Shown: positions 7,867 to 16,793, counted from the stretch's first letter. The stretch: 64,000 nt of DNA from JAKACA01 sp050744865 (GCA_050744865.1 JBOGHW010000082.1:11841-75840); one strand, 5' to 3'. The notes: generated by a model not told the origin, from the sequence alone. Numbers and translations are program-made.

Positions 7867-8792
7867 CACGAGGCGATGGCCAACTCGGGATGCCGGGCCA
7901 GGACGGTGGATCGCACGCCCTCGACCCACGGAACCCGACATGGGCCGGTGATCTCGCGGCGGCGCGTGACGTCCGCAACGGCACCGAGCGGTCCGCCGTC
8001 GCTCAGAGTCGTCACCTCGGCAGGAGTCCCGGCCAGCCCTCCAGCCAGAGCGCACCACTGCTGGACGCTCACGACCTCGTCGCCGGCCCAGTTGACAATC
8101 GTCGCGGGCACCGACGCCGCCAAGAGCAGCGGATTGACTTGAGCGTTGATGTCGTCCTCGTGAATCGGGCTGTACCAACAGGGGTCATTCCTGGTCATCA
8201 CCGTTCGGCCGCTGACGACCGCATCGGTGTCGTAGGCGGGCAAGCCGCCATTAGGACCGTAGGAAGCGTTCATCCGGGCGATCACCGTTGGGAGGCCGAA
8301 CAGGCGGCAGCAGGTCCGCGCGACTGCTTCCTGCCCGATCTTTGACATCGCGTAGGTCGGTGCGAACACTGCATTGGTCTCGCCGAGCGGGTCGTCCTCG
8401 GTGTAGGCGTGCTCGCCGTCAGGATGTGGTCGGTAGACGGAGTGCGTGGACATCACGAGGATCGCCTTGGCCCGCCGGCAGTGTGACATGAGCAGGCCGA
8501 CAGACTCTGCGTTGTTGCGCATCGCCCGGTTGACATCGGGGTTGGGACCTATGTAGGCGGCGAGGTGAACGACATAGGTGAAGTCGTCCGGCAGCTCTTC
8601 GTAACTACCCGATGCCAGGTCCAGCCGCAACGGCCTGGCGCCGGCGGCGGCCACTCGAGTCTCGGCACCTTCGGCACGAAAGCGGGCAGCGCCCCATACC
8701 TCGTTGCTGACGGCCAGGTGCCGGGCCAGCGGCCAGCCGATCTGCCCTGCTGCTCCAGTCACGAGGATCTTCTCGCCGGACAGGTCGCTCAC
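7866..8792 (-). CDS. NAD(P)-dependent epimerase/dehydratase family protein
   Basis: A 308-residue extended SDR. The Rossmann motif is GAAGQIGWPL near the N-terminus, followed by VVHLAAYIGP, VMSTHSVY and the catalytic YAMSK. It resembles the nucleotide-sugar epimerase / GDP-mannose dehydratase-like group; the substrate is not evident. GTG 8792 begins about 10 residues before the Rossmann strand. An ATG at 8861 would add a basic extension overlapping the upstream SDR gene and is less likely. No strong Shine-Dalgarno sequence is seen. It is part of a minus-strand operon (SDR, epimerase, SnoaL-like). Confidence 0.8.
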   Translation of the reverse strand: MSDLSGEKILVTGAAGQIGWPLARHLAVSNEVWGAARFRAEGAETRVAAAGARPLRLDLASGSYEELPDDFTYVVHLAAYIGPNPDVNRAMRNNAESVGLLMSHCRRAKAILVMSTHSVYRPHPDGEHAYTEDDPLGETNAVFAPTYAMSKIGQEAVARTCCRLFGLPTVIARMNASYGPNGGLPAYDTDAVVSGRTVMTRNDPCWYSPIHEDDINAQVNPLLLAASVPATIVNWAGDEVVSVQQWCALAGGLAGTPAEVTTLSDGGPLGAVADVTRRREITGPCRVPWVEGVRSTVLARHPELAIAS

Positions 8793-8826
8793 GGCAGGCA
8801 GCGGGCTGGAACCGTGCGCCCAGGCA

Positions 8827-9552
8827 TCATGCCCTCCCCGCCGTCGTCCCGCCGTCGACACGAAGCACCTGGCCGGACACGTACCGAGCCCCAGGCGAGC
8901 AAAGCCAGGCGACCACGTCTGCTACCTCTTCGGGCACACCGAGCCGCCGGAGCGGCACGAAGCGGGCGTGCTTGCGGGCAAGTTCGCCCTCGTAGCGGGC
9001 TGCGTTTCCTTCTGTGACTACAAGGCCAGGAGCGACTGCGTTCACCCGGATACCTGAGGGCCCCAGCTCCTGGGCCAACTGGCCCGTCAGGGCCTCAACG
9101 CCGGCTTTGGAGGCTGGGTACGTGCCGAGGCCGGGCGTGCGGGTGCTTGCGGCCCCCGAAGAGAGGTTCACGATGCTCGCCTCAGGCTGTGCAGCCAGGA
9201 CCTCGGCGAACGCCTGGCAGCACCACAGCGTCCCGAGCACATTGACTTGCAGGACCTCGAGGGCGTCTGCCGGCCCCGTCTCAGCCAGGCCCGTGTACCG
9301 CCAGATGCCGGCGTTGTTCACCAGGGCCCCGACCTCACCGACGTTGTCGGCGACGTCCTCCGCCAGGCGTTGCACGGAGTCCCGGTCGGCGACGTCGCAC
9401 TGCCAAGCTCGGCCACCTACTTCGGAGGCCGTCGTCGTGGCTGCGGTCAGGTCGACGTCCACAACGACCACCTCCCAGCCGTCGGTGGCCAAGCGCCTGG
9501 CCGTGGCCTTGCCGATTCCGCGGCCGGCCCCTGTCACCACAGCTACGCCCAT
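8827..9552 (-). CDS. SDR family oxidoreductase
   Basis: A 241-residue classical short-chain dehydrogenase: GAGRGIGKA cofactor glycine motif at residues 8-16, NNAG, the catalytic serine in IVNLSSG, TYPASK with the Tyr-x3-Lys pair, and RVDGG near the end. Acidic residues after the second strand (VVDVDLT) favour NAD(H). It is the first gene of a minus-strand operon with the epimerase and SnoaL-like genes. The start sits 8 nt after TACGCT, a leaderless-type arrangement, divergent from the cyclase-family gene 50 nt away. Confidence 0.88.
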   Translation of the reverse strand: MGVAVVTGAGRGIGKATARRLATDGWEVVVVDVDLTAATTTASEVGGRAWQCDVADRDSVQRLAEDVADNVGEVGALVNNAGIWRYTGLAETGPADALEVLQVNVLGTLWCCQAFAEVLAAQPEASIVNLSSGAASTRTPGLGTYPASKAGVEALTGQLAQELGPSGIRVNAVAPGLVVTEGNAARYEGELARKHARFVPLRRLGVPEEVADVVAWLCSPGARYVSGQVLRVDGGTTAGRA

Positions 9553-9560
9553 CGAGGCGG

Positions 9561-9566
9561 AGCGTA
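9561..9566 (-). promoter_or_regulatory. -10 hexamer of SDR gene (leaderless type)
   Basis: On the minus strand TACGCT ends 8 nt before ATG 9552. It forms a divergent pair with TATTGT at 9590 inside a 50-nt gap. Confidence 0.45.
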
Positions 9567-9589
9567 TCGCTCAGCGCGAGAACGCGTTC

Positions 9590-9595
9590 TATTGT
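9590..9595 (+). promoter_or_regulatory. -10 hexamer of cyclase-family gene (leaderless type)
   Basis: TATTGT ends 7 nt before GTG 9603 and there is no Shine-Dalgarno sequence, so transcription is expected to begin at or next to the start codon. Confidence 0.5.
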
Positions 9596-9602
9596 TCGCC
9601 GG

Positions 9603-10577
9603 GTGACAAGCGATGGGGCGCGCAGCAATTGGGGACGCTGGGGCGGCGAGGACGAGCGCGGCGCGCTGAACCTGGTCACACCCGAGGTCGTGCTCGGCGC
9701 CGCAAAGGCGCTGCGCAACGGGAAGGTGTACTCCTTGGGGCTGCCGATATCGGCGACCCGGACACCCAAGGTGTTCGACCGGCCGGCACCGGACCGGCTC
9801 ACCCGCAACTCACCGCACGACGACCGACGCGTCGGCGCCGCAGAGGAGACCGGGCACATCGGGTCTGCCGAGGACCTGCTCGTCATGGCGACGCACTCAG
9901 GGACGCACCTCGACGCGCTGGCGCACATCCACGAGGACGGTTTGTACTACAACGGCCATTCTTTCGAGACGTTCACCACGGCGCGGGGGGCCGGCAAGTG
10001 CTCGATCGTGCGGACCGGCAGCGCCGCTACCCGGGGGGTGCTTCTCGATGTCGCCAGCCTGGTGGCCGGCCGGGGGAGTGGGGAAGTAGCTGTTGCCGGC
10101 GCCCGTGACGCCGTGACTCAGCGCTCCGGTAGCGGGTTCAGGTCGGTCCCACTGCCGCAAGGCCACACCATTACTCCGGTAGAGCTCGACGCCTGCTGTG
10201 CCACACAAGGGGTCGACGTCCGCCCTGGCGACGCGGTGCTCGTCCGCACAGGCTGGGTCGAGTTGTTCGAGGCCGATCGGGCAACTCCTGGCTATCCGCA
10301 GGCCGGGATCGGGCTCGAGGCGGCCGCCTGGCTTCAGGACCATGACGTTGCCCTCGTAGGAGCCGACAACTCCGCTGTCGAAGTCCTCCCGTTCGACCAG
10401 GGCAAGTTCCTCGGCGTGCACGCGGCCCTCATCGTCCACTCGGGAGTCGGTCTGCTCGAGCACCTCTGGCTCGCCGGCCTGGCGGCCGACGGCTGTCACG
10501 AATTCCTGCTCGTCATCGGCGCCCTCCCTATCGTCGGAGCCACCGGCAGCCCGATCAACCCGATCGCCATCGGCTGA
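9603..10577 (+). CDS. Cyclase family protein (kynurenine formamidase-like)
   Basis: A 324-residue member of the cyclase / KynB-like metal hydrolase family. The metal motif HSGTHLDALAH (about residues 99-109) matches H-x-G-T-H-x-D-x-P-x-H with Pro replaced by Leu-Ala. A conserved GADNSAVE and HAALIVHSGV follow near the C-terminus. Relatives hydrolyse N-formylkynurenine, isatin or cyclic esters; actinobacterial members of this length are mostly uncharacterised. It is followed by an alcohol dehydrogenase 34 nt downstream that has its own strong ribosome site. Confidence 0.82.
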   Translation: MTSDGARSNWGRWGGEDERGALNLVTPEVVLGAAKALRNGKVYSLGLPISATRTPKVFDRPAPDRLTRNSPHDDRRVGAAEETGHIGSAEDLLVMATHSGTHLDALAHIHEDGLYYNGHSFETFTTARGAGKCSIVRTGSAATRGVLLDVASLVAGRGSGEVAVAGARDAVTQRSGSGFRSVPLPQGHTITPVELDACCATQGVDVRPGDAVLVRTGWVELFEADRATPGYPQAGIGLEAAAWLQDHDVALVGADNSAVEVLPFDQGKFLGVHAALIVHSGVGLLEHLWLAGLAADGCHEFLLVIGALPIVGATGSPINPIAIG

Positions 10578-10611
10578 GCGACAGCTCGGGCCGTCATCGC
10601 TAGGAGGAAGC

Positions 10612-11682
10612 ATGCAAGCCATCGTCTGGACGGGCGAGCTGAAGGTCCGCGACGACGTCGAGCTAAGGCCGATAAGGCCCCACGAAGTGCGGGTCGGGCT
10701 CAAGCGGGCTGGACTGTGTCACTCGGACGTCGCCGTCGTCGACGGAGTCATCCCCTTCCCGACCCCCGTAGTGCTCGGTCACGAGGGCGCCGGCGTCGTC
10801 GAGGAGGTCGGCAGCGCCACGACCAAGGTGAAGGTGGGCGATCACGTCGTGCTGACGACCCTTGGCAACTGTGGCCAGTGTGACGCCTGCGATCGTGGCC
10901 AGCCGACCCATTGCCGAGACACGATGGGCAGGCTCGAGCGACCGTTCAGCATCGGAGAGGATGCTGTCTTCCAGTTCGCCAACGCCGGCGTCTTCGCGCA
11001 GTCGACGATCGTGCGGGAATCGCAGGCCGTAGTCATCGACGAACGGGTTCCTTTCGAGGCCGCCTGCCTGATCGGTTGCGCCGTGCTCACCGGCGCCGGC
11101 GCCGTGCTGAACCGGGCCAAGGTTCAGCCAGGCCAGAGCGTGCTCGTCATCGGCGCAGGCGGGATCGGCCTGTCTGTTGTCCAGGCGGCACTGCTGGCCG
11201 GAGCCTCCCGGATCGTCGTCGTGGACAGCAACCCTGGCAAGGAGGCGGCGGCCATGGAATTCGGCGCCACCGACTTCATCGACGCCTCGGCTGTGGATGA
11301 CTCCGTGAAGGCTGTGAGGTCACTCGGGCTGAAGCCGGGAGTCGACCACGCCTTCGAGTGCGTCGGGCACCCGGCGCTCATCCGAAACGCCATCGATCTT
11401 CTCGACTGGGGTGGCACCTGCACGCTCGTCGGTGTCCCGAAGTTGGGGACGGAGGCGACTTTCGTGGTCAACTCCCTCTACAACAACAAGTCGGTCCTCG
11501 GGTGCCGCTACGGGGCGGCACGGCCGCACCACGACGTCGGCCTCATTGTCCAGCTCTATCTGGCCGGCCGGTTCAAGCTCGACGAGATGGTCACGAAGAT
11601 CTATCCGTTGTCCGACATCGAGGCCGCCATTGACGACCTTCATGCCGGCACCCTGAACAGGGGAGTTCTCGAGATCGCTTGA
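10612..11682 (+). CDS. Zn-dependent alcohol dehydrogenase (MDR family)
   Basis: A 356-residue medium-chain dehydrogenase. Catalytic zinc ligands lie in GLCHSD and GHEGAGVVEEVG, and the structural zinc site is the C-x2-C-x2-C-x7-C cluster in NCGQCDACDRGQPTHC. The coenzyme motif GAGGIGLSVVQ is followed by an acidic residue (VVVDSN), pointing to NAD(H). It resembles the class III / NDMA-dependent group common in actinobacteria. The ATG is preceded by AGGAGG about 5 nt upstream, one of the best ribosome sites in the window. A TetR regulator follows 54 nt downstream. Confidence 0.9.
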   Translation: MQAIVWTGELKVRDDVELRPIRPHEVRVGLKRAGLCHSDVAVVDGVIPFPTPVVLGHEGAGVVEEVGSATTKVKVGDHVVLTTLGNCGQCDACDRGQPTHCRDTMGRLERPFSIGEDAVFQFANAGVFAQSTIVRESQAVVIDERVPFEAACLIGCAVLTGAGAVLNRAKVQPGQSVLVIGAGGIGLSVVQAALLAGASRIVVVDSNPGKEAAAMEFGATDFIDASAVDDSVKAVRSLGLKPGVDHAFECVGHPALIRNAIDLLDWGGTCTLVGVPKLGTEATFVVNSLYNNKSVLGCRYGAARPHHDVGLIVQLYLAGRFKLDEMVTKIYPLSDIEAAIDDLHAGTLNRGVLEIA

Positions 11683-11690
11683 CATCGGCG

Positions 11691-11719
11691 GCATTACTGG
11701 CCAGACTGACCAGTAATGC
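11691..11719. promoter_or_regulatory. Candidate TetR operator (inverted repeat)
   Basis: GCATTACTGGCCA at 11691-11703 and TGACCAGTAATGC at 11707-11719 form 13-bp arms with one mismatch and a 3-bp spacer. Size, spacing and position just before the TetR start suggest an autoregulatory operator. The repeat overlaps the ATG at 11716, which argues against that codon as the start. Confidence 0.6.
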
Positions 11720-11736
11720 TGCAGAGGGAAGCGGGC

Positions 11737-12426
11737 GTGGGGGCAGGCGGCGAGGACCGAACCCCGAGCCAGCTCGGGCGGCCGCGAAGTCCCCGTGTCG
11801 ACGAGGCGATCCTCGAAGCCACCAGGGTCCTGCTCGTCAAAGGCGGGTACCGGCGGCTCGCGATCGACGCCGTCGCCCGTCACGCCGGAGTCAGCCGGAC
11901 GACGGTGCGCCTGCGGTGGAAGTCGAAGGCGGAGCTGGTCTTCGACGCCGTCTCGCCTGACCCGGCCATCCTCGTGGTTCCCGACACGGGCTCGCTCGAG
12001 GGCGACATCAGAGGTTGTGTCGAGAACACCGTCTCTCTCTTCCGCTCGGCGCCGATGCGAGCAGCCTTCCAGGGCCTCCTCGACGACGCGCGCAACCATC
12101 CCAGCGTGCGCATGGCGCTCTGGGAGCGTGTCTACAAACCTTCCATCGACGGCTTCGCCGGGCTTGTCGAGCGCGCCACGGCACGGGGGGAGATCGCCCA
12201 ACGCGTCGACCCGGATGTCCTGTTCGACGTCATAGCCGGGTCCTGTCTCTACCGCCTGACGGTGAGCGGCGGCGACCCGGGGCTGCTGTGCGAACAGCTT
12301 GTTGGCGTCCTAGCCACAGGCCTGGCCACCGCCCGGCCCGCCACCCGAATGACCACGACCGTGACCAAGACCGTGACCAACACCCTGACCCAGACCCCGC
12401 CCGGGGTCTCGACAAAGGAGCAGTGA
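11737..12426 (+). CDS. TetR family transcriptional regulator
   Basis: A 229-residue regulator. The N-terminal domain has ILEATRVLLVKGGYRRLAI and the recognition helix region AGVSRTTVRLRWKSKAELV, then a TetR_C-type helical domain (ENTVSLFRSAPMRAAFQGLL). GTG 11737 is chosen over ATG 11716 because GAGGGA lies about 7 nt upstream and ATG 11716 sits in an operator-like palindrome. The C-terminus is a low-complexity Thr/Val/Lys run encoded by a 6-bp period (NNNACC, about 12351-12396). It probably controls the upstream dehydrogenase and/or the monooxygenase genes downstream. Confidence 0.85.
   Translation: MGAGGEDRTPSQLGRPRSPRVDEAILEATRVLLVKGGYRRLAIDAVARHAGVSRTTVRLRWKSKAELVFDAVSPDPAILVVPDTGSLEGDIRGCVENTVSLFRSAPMRAAFQGLLDDARNHPSVRMALWERVYKPSIDGFAGLVERATARGEIAQRVDPDVLFDVIAGSCLYRLTVSGGDPGLLCEQLVGVLATGLATARPATRMTTTVTKTVTNTLTQTPPGVSTKEQ
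12392..12409 (+). other. Hairpin before the monooxygenase gene
   Basis: AGACCCC (12392-12398) and GGGGTCT (12403-12409) form a perfect 7-bp stem with loop GCCC within the last codons of the TetR gene, just upstream of the ribosome site of the next gene. No T-run follows, so it may be an attenuating or RNA-processing hairpin rather than a terminator. Confidence 0.35.
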
Positions 12427-12430
12427 GCGA

Positions 12431-13573
12431 ATGGAGTTCGGAGTCTTCATCCAGGGCTACGTGCCCAAGTGGCGGCAGGAGGCCGAACCCGAGGCGGAGC
12501 ACAACTCGCTGCTGGAAGACCTCGAAGTGGTCGTCACAGCCGATCGCTGTGGCTTCAAGTACGCCTGGGTGACAGAGCACCACTTCCTCGACGAGTACTC
12601 GCACCTGTCGGCGAACGACGTGGTCATCTCCTACCTGGCGGCCCGGACTGAGCGCATCCACATCGGATCGGGGATCTTCAACCCCCTCCCGTCCGTGAAC
12701 CACCCCGCCAAGGTGGCCGAGCGGGTGGCGATGCTGGATCATCTGAGCGGGGGGCGTTTCGAATTCGGTACTGGGCGAGGCGCCGGGAGCCACGAGATCC
12801 TAGGCTTCCTGCCCGGCCTCGAAGACCTGAACGGCACCAAGGAGATCTGGGAGGAGGTGATCGGCGAGTTCCCGAAGATGTGGATGCAGGAGACCTACGA
12901 GGGCTTCGAGGGCAAGTTCTGGTCGCTGCCACCCCGCATGATCCTGCCCAAGCCCTTCTGCAAGCCCCACCCGGCCATGTGGTATGCCGCCGGCAACCCG
13001 GGCAGCTACGCCATGGCGGCACAAAAGGGGCTGGGCGTGCTGGGATTCTCCGTGCAGTCCGTGACGGCGCTGGCGCCGGTTCTTGAGGCTTACAAGAAGG
13101 AGATCCCCAACGCCGAGCCGATCGGGGCCTTCGTCAACGACAACGTCATGGTGACGACGGCCGGCTGGGTTGCAGAGGACCGAGCGCACGCCTTCCGGCT
13201 CGCATCCGAGGCGAGGATGAACTACCTGCAGTCCAACGTCTTTCGTTACCACGACACATTCCCGCACCCGCCTTGGGTGCCGAAGTGGCCCGCGGTGTTG
13301 CCGGACTTGTCGCCTGAGGACGTGGCCAAGGCGGCGGCGGGGGGCTCGATGCTGGCAGGCGACCCGGACGATGTACTCGAGCAGTGCCGGCGCTGGGAGT
13401 CCGCCGGTGCCGACCAAGTCGTGATCGGCGTCGGGCCGGGCTCGCACGAAGGCACGCTGGAGACGCTCCGGCTCCTCGGTGAGCACGTCATTCCCAAGCT
13501 CGATGGCGACCCCGTTCACCGCACGACCAAATTCCGGCAGGCGGCCGCCTCCATCGCTGCCGCCGCCGGCTGA
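12431..13573 (+). CDS. LLM-class (luciferase-like) flavin oxidoreductase
   Basis: A 380-residue TIM-barrel luciferase-like monooxygenase: MEFGVFIQGYVP at the start, YAWVTEHHFLDEYSHLS, IHIGSGIFNPLPSVNHPAKV, and the family motif LDHLSGGRFEFGTGRG. The insert KFWSLPPRMILPKPF and WYAAGNPGSYAMAAQKG follow. Members use FMNH2 or F420H2; in this lineage F420 is plausible but not proven by sequence alone. The ATG has AAAGGAG about 12 nt upstream. It leads a five-gene plus-strand set (two LLM enzymes, EthD-like protein, aldehyde dehydrogenase, Ddn-like protein), suggesting oxidation of a common substrate to an aldehyde and then an acid. Confidence 0.87.
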   Translation: MEFGVFIQGYVPKWRQEAEPEAEHNSLLEDLEVVVTADRCGFKYAWVTEHHFLDEYSHLSANDVVISYLAARTERIHIGSGIFNPLPSVNHPAKVAERVAMLDHLSGGRFEFGTGRGAGSHEILGFLPGLEDLNGTKEIWEEVIGEFPKMWMQETYEGFEGKFWSLPPRMILPKPFCKPHPAMWYAAGNPGSYAMAAQKGLGVLGFSVQSVTALAPVLEAYKKEIPNAEPIGAFVNDNVMVTTAGWVAEDRAHAFRLASEARMNYLQSNVFRYHDTFPHPPWVPKWPAVLPDLSPEDVAKAAAGGSMLAGDPDDVLEQCRRWESAGADQVVIGVGPGSHEGTLETLRLLGEHVIPKLDGDPVHRTTKFRQAAASIAAAAG

Positions 13574-13594
13574 CGGCTTGCCCCAAGGCACGAG

Positions 13595-14518
13595 ATGACC
13601 CTCCTCAAGTACGGGATGACGCTTCCTGTGCAGGCGCAGTCGCGTCTCATGGCCGAACGCTGGGAGGCGGCAGCCGGGCCGGCCGAGCTGGGCGCGGTCG
13701 CCAGCGCCTGTGACTGGGCCGAGTTCGACAACATCAGCGTCTGTGACCATGTCGCGGTTCCCCGCGACCTGGCGGACCGGATGAGCACAGTCTGGTATGA
13801 CCAAGTCGCCACACTGGGCTGGTTGGCCGGCATCACGAGCCGCGTCAAGCTGTTGTCGCAGGTCTACGTCCTTCCCTACAGGAGCCCGCTGCAGGCGGCG
13901 AAGTCCTTTGCCACGCTCGACTTGCTCTCGGGGGGCCGCGCCATCGCCGGCGTCGGGGCGGGCCATGTCGCCAGGGAATTCGAGGCGCTCGGCGTGTCCT
14001 TCGCCGACCGTGGCCGGCTCACCGACGAAGGCATCGCCGCCCTGCGGCGGCTCTTTGCCGACGAGTGGGGCGGCGGCGGCGGTGAGGCTTCGGACCTCGG
14101 CCAATCGCCGCGTCCGGTCCAGCCCGGCGGTCCGCCGATCTGGGTCGGGGGCTCGACAGCTCCGGCGCGCCGGCGGGCGGCCATGCTCGGCGACGGTTGG
14201 CTCCCCCAGGGTCCTCCCGATATCGGCATGAAGGCGGCCATCGAGGAGATACTCGGTTTGCGCAAGGCTGCCGGCCGCTCGGAAACTTCTTTTGCGATGG
14301 GGGACATGGTGGCCTACTACGTCGGCGAGCCGAGCTGGGAGACGGGTCGGTACTGCCTGGCGGGGCAACCCGGGCAGATCGCCGAGCATCTCGTCGGCAG
14401 GGGCGCCATCGGGGTTACTCACGTGCAGGTCAGGCTTCGCTCACGGGACTGCTCGGAGCTGGTCAGCCAGATAGAGGCCTTCGCCGAGACGGTCATGCCC
14501 CTCGTGGCTGCATCATGA
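13595..14518 (+). CDS. LLM-class flavin oxidoreductase, probably F420-dependent
   Basis: A 307-residue luciferase-like protein, shorter than its neighbour and of the TIGR03619-like F420 subgroup by its look: KYGMTLPVQAQ, FDNISVCDHVAVPRDL, LLSQVYVLPYRSPLQAAKS, TLDLLSGGRAIAGVGAGH and PIWVGGSTAPARRRAAMLGD. It shares the C-terminal substrate-range pattern GAIGVTHVQVR. It lies 21 nt behind the first LLM gene, and its stop overlaps the next ATG (ATGA). A second monooxygenase in the same operon may act on a later intermediate or serve as reductase. Confidence 0.84.
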   Translation: MTLLKYGMTLPVQAQSRLMAERWEAAAGPAELGAVASACDWAEFDNISVCDHVAVPRDLADRMSTVWYDQVATLGWLAGITSRVKLLSQVYVLPYRSPLQAAKSFATLDLLSGGRAIAGVGAGHVAREFEALGVSFADRGRLTDEGIAALRRLFADEWGGGGGEASDLGQSPRPVQPGGPPIWVGGSTAPARRRAAMLGDGWLPQGPPDIGMKAAIEEILGLRKAAGRSETSFAMGDMVAYYVGEPSWETGRYCLAGQPGQIAEHLVGRGAIGVTHVQVRLRSRDCSELVSQIEAFAETVMPLVAAS

Positions 14519-15336
14519 GCAGAATCGACGAATCGGTTCCCGCCGGTGCCGAGCCTCGCCCGAGCGTCGCCGTCGGGCGGATGCTGTTCACGATGGTCGA
14601 TCCCAATCGCGGGCACGAGGTCGCCTACAACCGCTGGTACGAGAGGGATCACTTCTACGGCGGCTGCATGGTCGGCCCGCATCTGTTCGCCGGCGGCCGT
14701 TTCGTGGCGACGCGGCGACTGAAGGACCTGCGCTTCCCGGCCCAGAGCCCGTTTGCCAACCCCGTCGACGCCGGCAGCTATCTGTCGGTGTACTGGGTGG
14801 AGTCCCCCTACGAGGACGAGCACTTCGCCTGGGCTCGCAAGCAGGTTTTCTGGCTTTACAAGAACGGCCGGGGGTTCTCCGAGAGAACCCATGCCCACAC
14901 CAAGCTGTACGACTTCGAGGGCTCCATGAAGAGTCGCACCGATGGCGTCCCGATCGAGTTGGCGCTCGATCATCGCTACGGTGGGCTCGTCGTCATAGCC
15001 TCCGAGCCGTCCGCAGGGGCATCACACGACGACTTGCGGCAGGCGGCAGCAGCAAAGGTGCCCGGCCTGTTCGGGGGCGGCATCGACCTCATGTCGGACT
15101 GGCACCTTCACGTCGAGCCTGCGTTCACAGCGCCGATGGAGCTCGGAGCCGAAGGGGGGACAGCTGGGCGGCTGGTGCAGCTGGGCTTCGTCGAGGCGGC
15201 ACCGGACCAGGTCTGGCCGGCCGTCCGTACCTACGCCGAGGCACTGGCAGCAAGTGGTGCGGGCACTGTCACATTCGCAGCACCGTTCCTTGCCACCGTG
15301 GTGGGGACGGACAAGTACAGCGATGAGCTCTGGTGA
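14515..15336 (+). CDS. Unassigned protein with EthD/dimeric alpha-beta barrel-like N-terminus
   Basis: A 273-residue protein I do not recognise as a named family. The N-terminal third reads RMLFTMVDPNRGHEVAYNRW followed by YERDHFYGGCM, resembling the N-x-W-Y-x-x-x-H signature of EthD-like and Dabb-type ferredoxin-fold barrels. A second similar half may follow (GGLVVIASEPS, DWHLHVEP, VQLGFVEAAPDQVWPAVRTY), which suggests two fused barrel domains. Length is roughly twice a single EthD domain. It is coupled both ways: ATGA with the LLM gene before it and GTGA with the aldehyde dehydrogenase after it. A role in the same pathway is inferred; the reaction is unknown. Confidence 0.7.
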   Translation: MSRIDESVPAGAEPRPSVAVGRMLFTMVDPNRGHEVAYNRWYERDHFYGGCMVGPHLFAGGRFVATRRLKDLRFPAQSPFANPVDAGSYLSVYWVESPYEDEHFAWARKQVFWLYKNGRGFSERTHAHTKLYDFEGSMKSRTDGVPIELALDHRYGGLVVIASEPSAGASHDDLRQAAAAKVPGLFGGGIDLMSDWHLHVEPAFTAPMELGAEGGTAGRLVQLGFVEAAPDQVWPAVRTYAEALAASGAGTVTFAAPFLATVVGTDKYSDELW

Positions 15337-16793
15337 GCAACAAGGCTCGCAACTGGATCGGCGGCCAGGCCGTCGACGGCGAGAACGGCGCCTACGAGAT
15401 CGTCAACCCGGCGACCGAAGGCATCGTCGGCACAGCGCCAGAAGCCTCGGCCGCCGACGCCGGCCGCGCCGCCGCCGCCGCCGCGGCGGCTTTCGCGTCG
15501 TGGTCCCGGACGTCGCCCGACGAGCGGGCCAACCTTCTCAGCAGAGCAGCCGACCTCCTGGAGGCCCGCCAGAAGGAGCTCTTCAGCCTCGTGCAAGCCG
15601 AAACCGGCTCGACCACCATGATGACCCGTACAGCTCAGGTGCCAGGGACGATCGCGCGCCTGCGCCGCTACGCCCGTGGCGCCCACGAGGCAACGACGAT
15701 CCCGCTCGGCCCGGCGCCGAACTGGCCGGGCGGTCCCGACGGGATGGGGGGCGGAATCACGACGGCAATGGCCGTGCGTCGCCCTGTTGGCGTCGTGGCT
15801 GCCATCACTTCTTACAACGTCCCGATGAACAACGTGGCCGGCAAAATTGGGCCTGCGCTCGCCATGGGCAACACCGTCGTCGTGAAGCCGGCGCCCCAGG
15901 ACCCGCTCGGTGTCATCGTGATGGTGGAAGCTATGCACGAGGCCGGCTTCCCGCCCGGAGTCGTCAACCTCGTGGTCGGGTCCACGCCTGAGTGCGCCGA
16001 GGCCCTCGTGGCGGCACCGGACGTCGACATGGTGAGCTTCACGGGCAGCACGGCTGTCGGCACGAAGATCGCCGAGGCGTGCGCCCGCGACATGCGCCGC
16101 AGCTTGCTCGAGCTTGGCGGCAAGGGTGCGAGCGTGGTGTTCGCGGGTGCCGACCTCGAGCGGGCTGCCAAGGGGACCGCGAGCACGTTCACTTTCCACG
16201 CCGGCCAGATCTGCACGGCGCCGACCCGTCTCATCGCCGAGCGGCCGGTCTACGACGAGATGGTCGAGCGGCTCGTGGCTCACGCCAACTCGGCCAAGGT
16301 CGGTGACCCGACAGATCGCGAGACCGTCGTAGGACCGTTGATTTCGGCTACGCAACGCGACCGTGTCCTCTCCCACGTCCTCCACAGCGCCCAGAGCGGC
16401 GCCAGCCTGCTGGCGGGTGGTACGACGCAGTACGAGCGCGGCTGGTACGTGGCGCCGGCGGTCGTGGCCGACTGCGGTCCCGAGATGCCGGCGGTACAGG
16501 AGGAGATCTTCGGCCCGGTGGTCGTGTGCATGCCCTTCGACTCGGCGGACGAGGCGGTCGCGTTGGCCAACGGCACCAGTTACGGGCTCTACGACTACGT
16601 CTGGACCGGCGACACCAACCAGGGGTTGCGAGTCGCCGGCCTGCTGCGGAGCGGCAACGTCGGTGTCAACACGGTAGGGCGCCACCCGGAGACTCCCTTC
16701 GGGGGGTTCAAGCGCTCGGGGATCGGAAGGGACGGCGGCGTCTTCGCATTGCACGCCTACACCGAGATGCAGAGCGTGGTATGGCCGGGATGA
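15333..16793 (+). CDS. Aldehyde dehydrogenase family protein
   Basis: A 486-residue NAD(P)-dependent aldehyde dehydrogenase of standard length. Landmarks are AITSYNVPMNN and GNTVVVKPAPQDP (cofactor binding), FTGSTAVG, the catalytic glutamate in LLELGGKGASVVF, the nucleophile Cys in HAGQICTAPTR, EEIFGPVVV and the C-terminal TPFGGFKRSGIGRDGG. It oxidises an aldehyde to the acid. The GTG start overlaps the preceding stop (GTGA), and its own stop overlaps the next ATG. The expected substrate is the product of the adjacent LLM-type monooxygenases (inference). Confidence 0.92.
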   Translation: MSNKARNWIGGQAVDGENGAYEIVNPATEGIVGTAPEASAADAGRAAAAAAAAFASWSRTSPDERANLLSRAADLLEARQKELFSLVQAETGSTTMMTRTAQVPGTIARLRRYARGAHEATTIPLGPAPNWPGGPDGMGGGITTAMAVRRPVGVVAAITSYNVPMNNVAGKIGPALAMGNTVVVKPAPQDPLGVIVMVEAMHEAGFPPGVVNLVVGSTPECAEALVAAPDVDMVSFTGSTAVGTKIAEACARDMRRSLLELGGKGASVVFAGADLERAAKGTASTFTFHAGQICTAPTRLIAERPVYDEMVERLVAHANSAKVGDPTDRETVVGPLISATQRDRVLSHVLHSAQSGASLLAGGTTQYERGWYVAPAVVADCGPEMPAVQEEIFGPVVVCMPFDSADEAVALANGTSYGLYDYVWTGDTNQGLRVAGLLRSGNVGVNTVGRHPETPFGGFKRSGIGRDGGVFALHAYTEMQSVVWPG

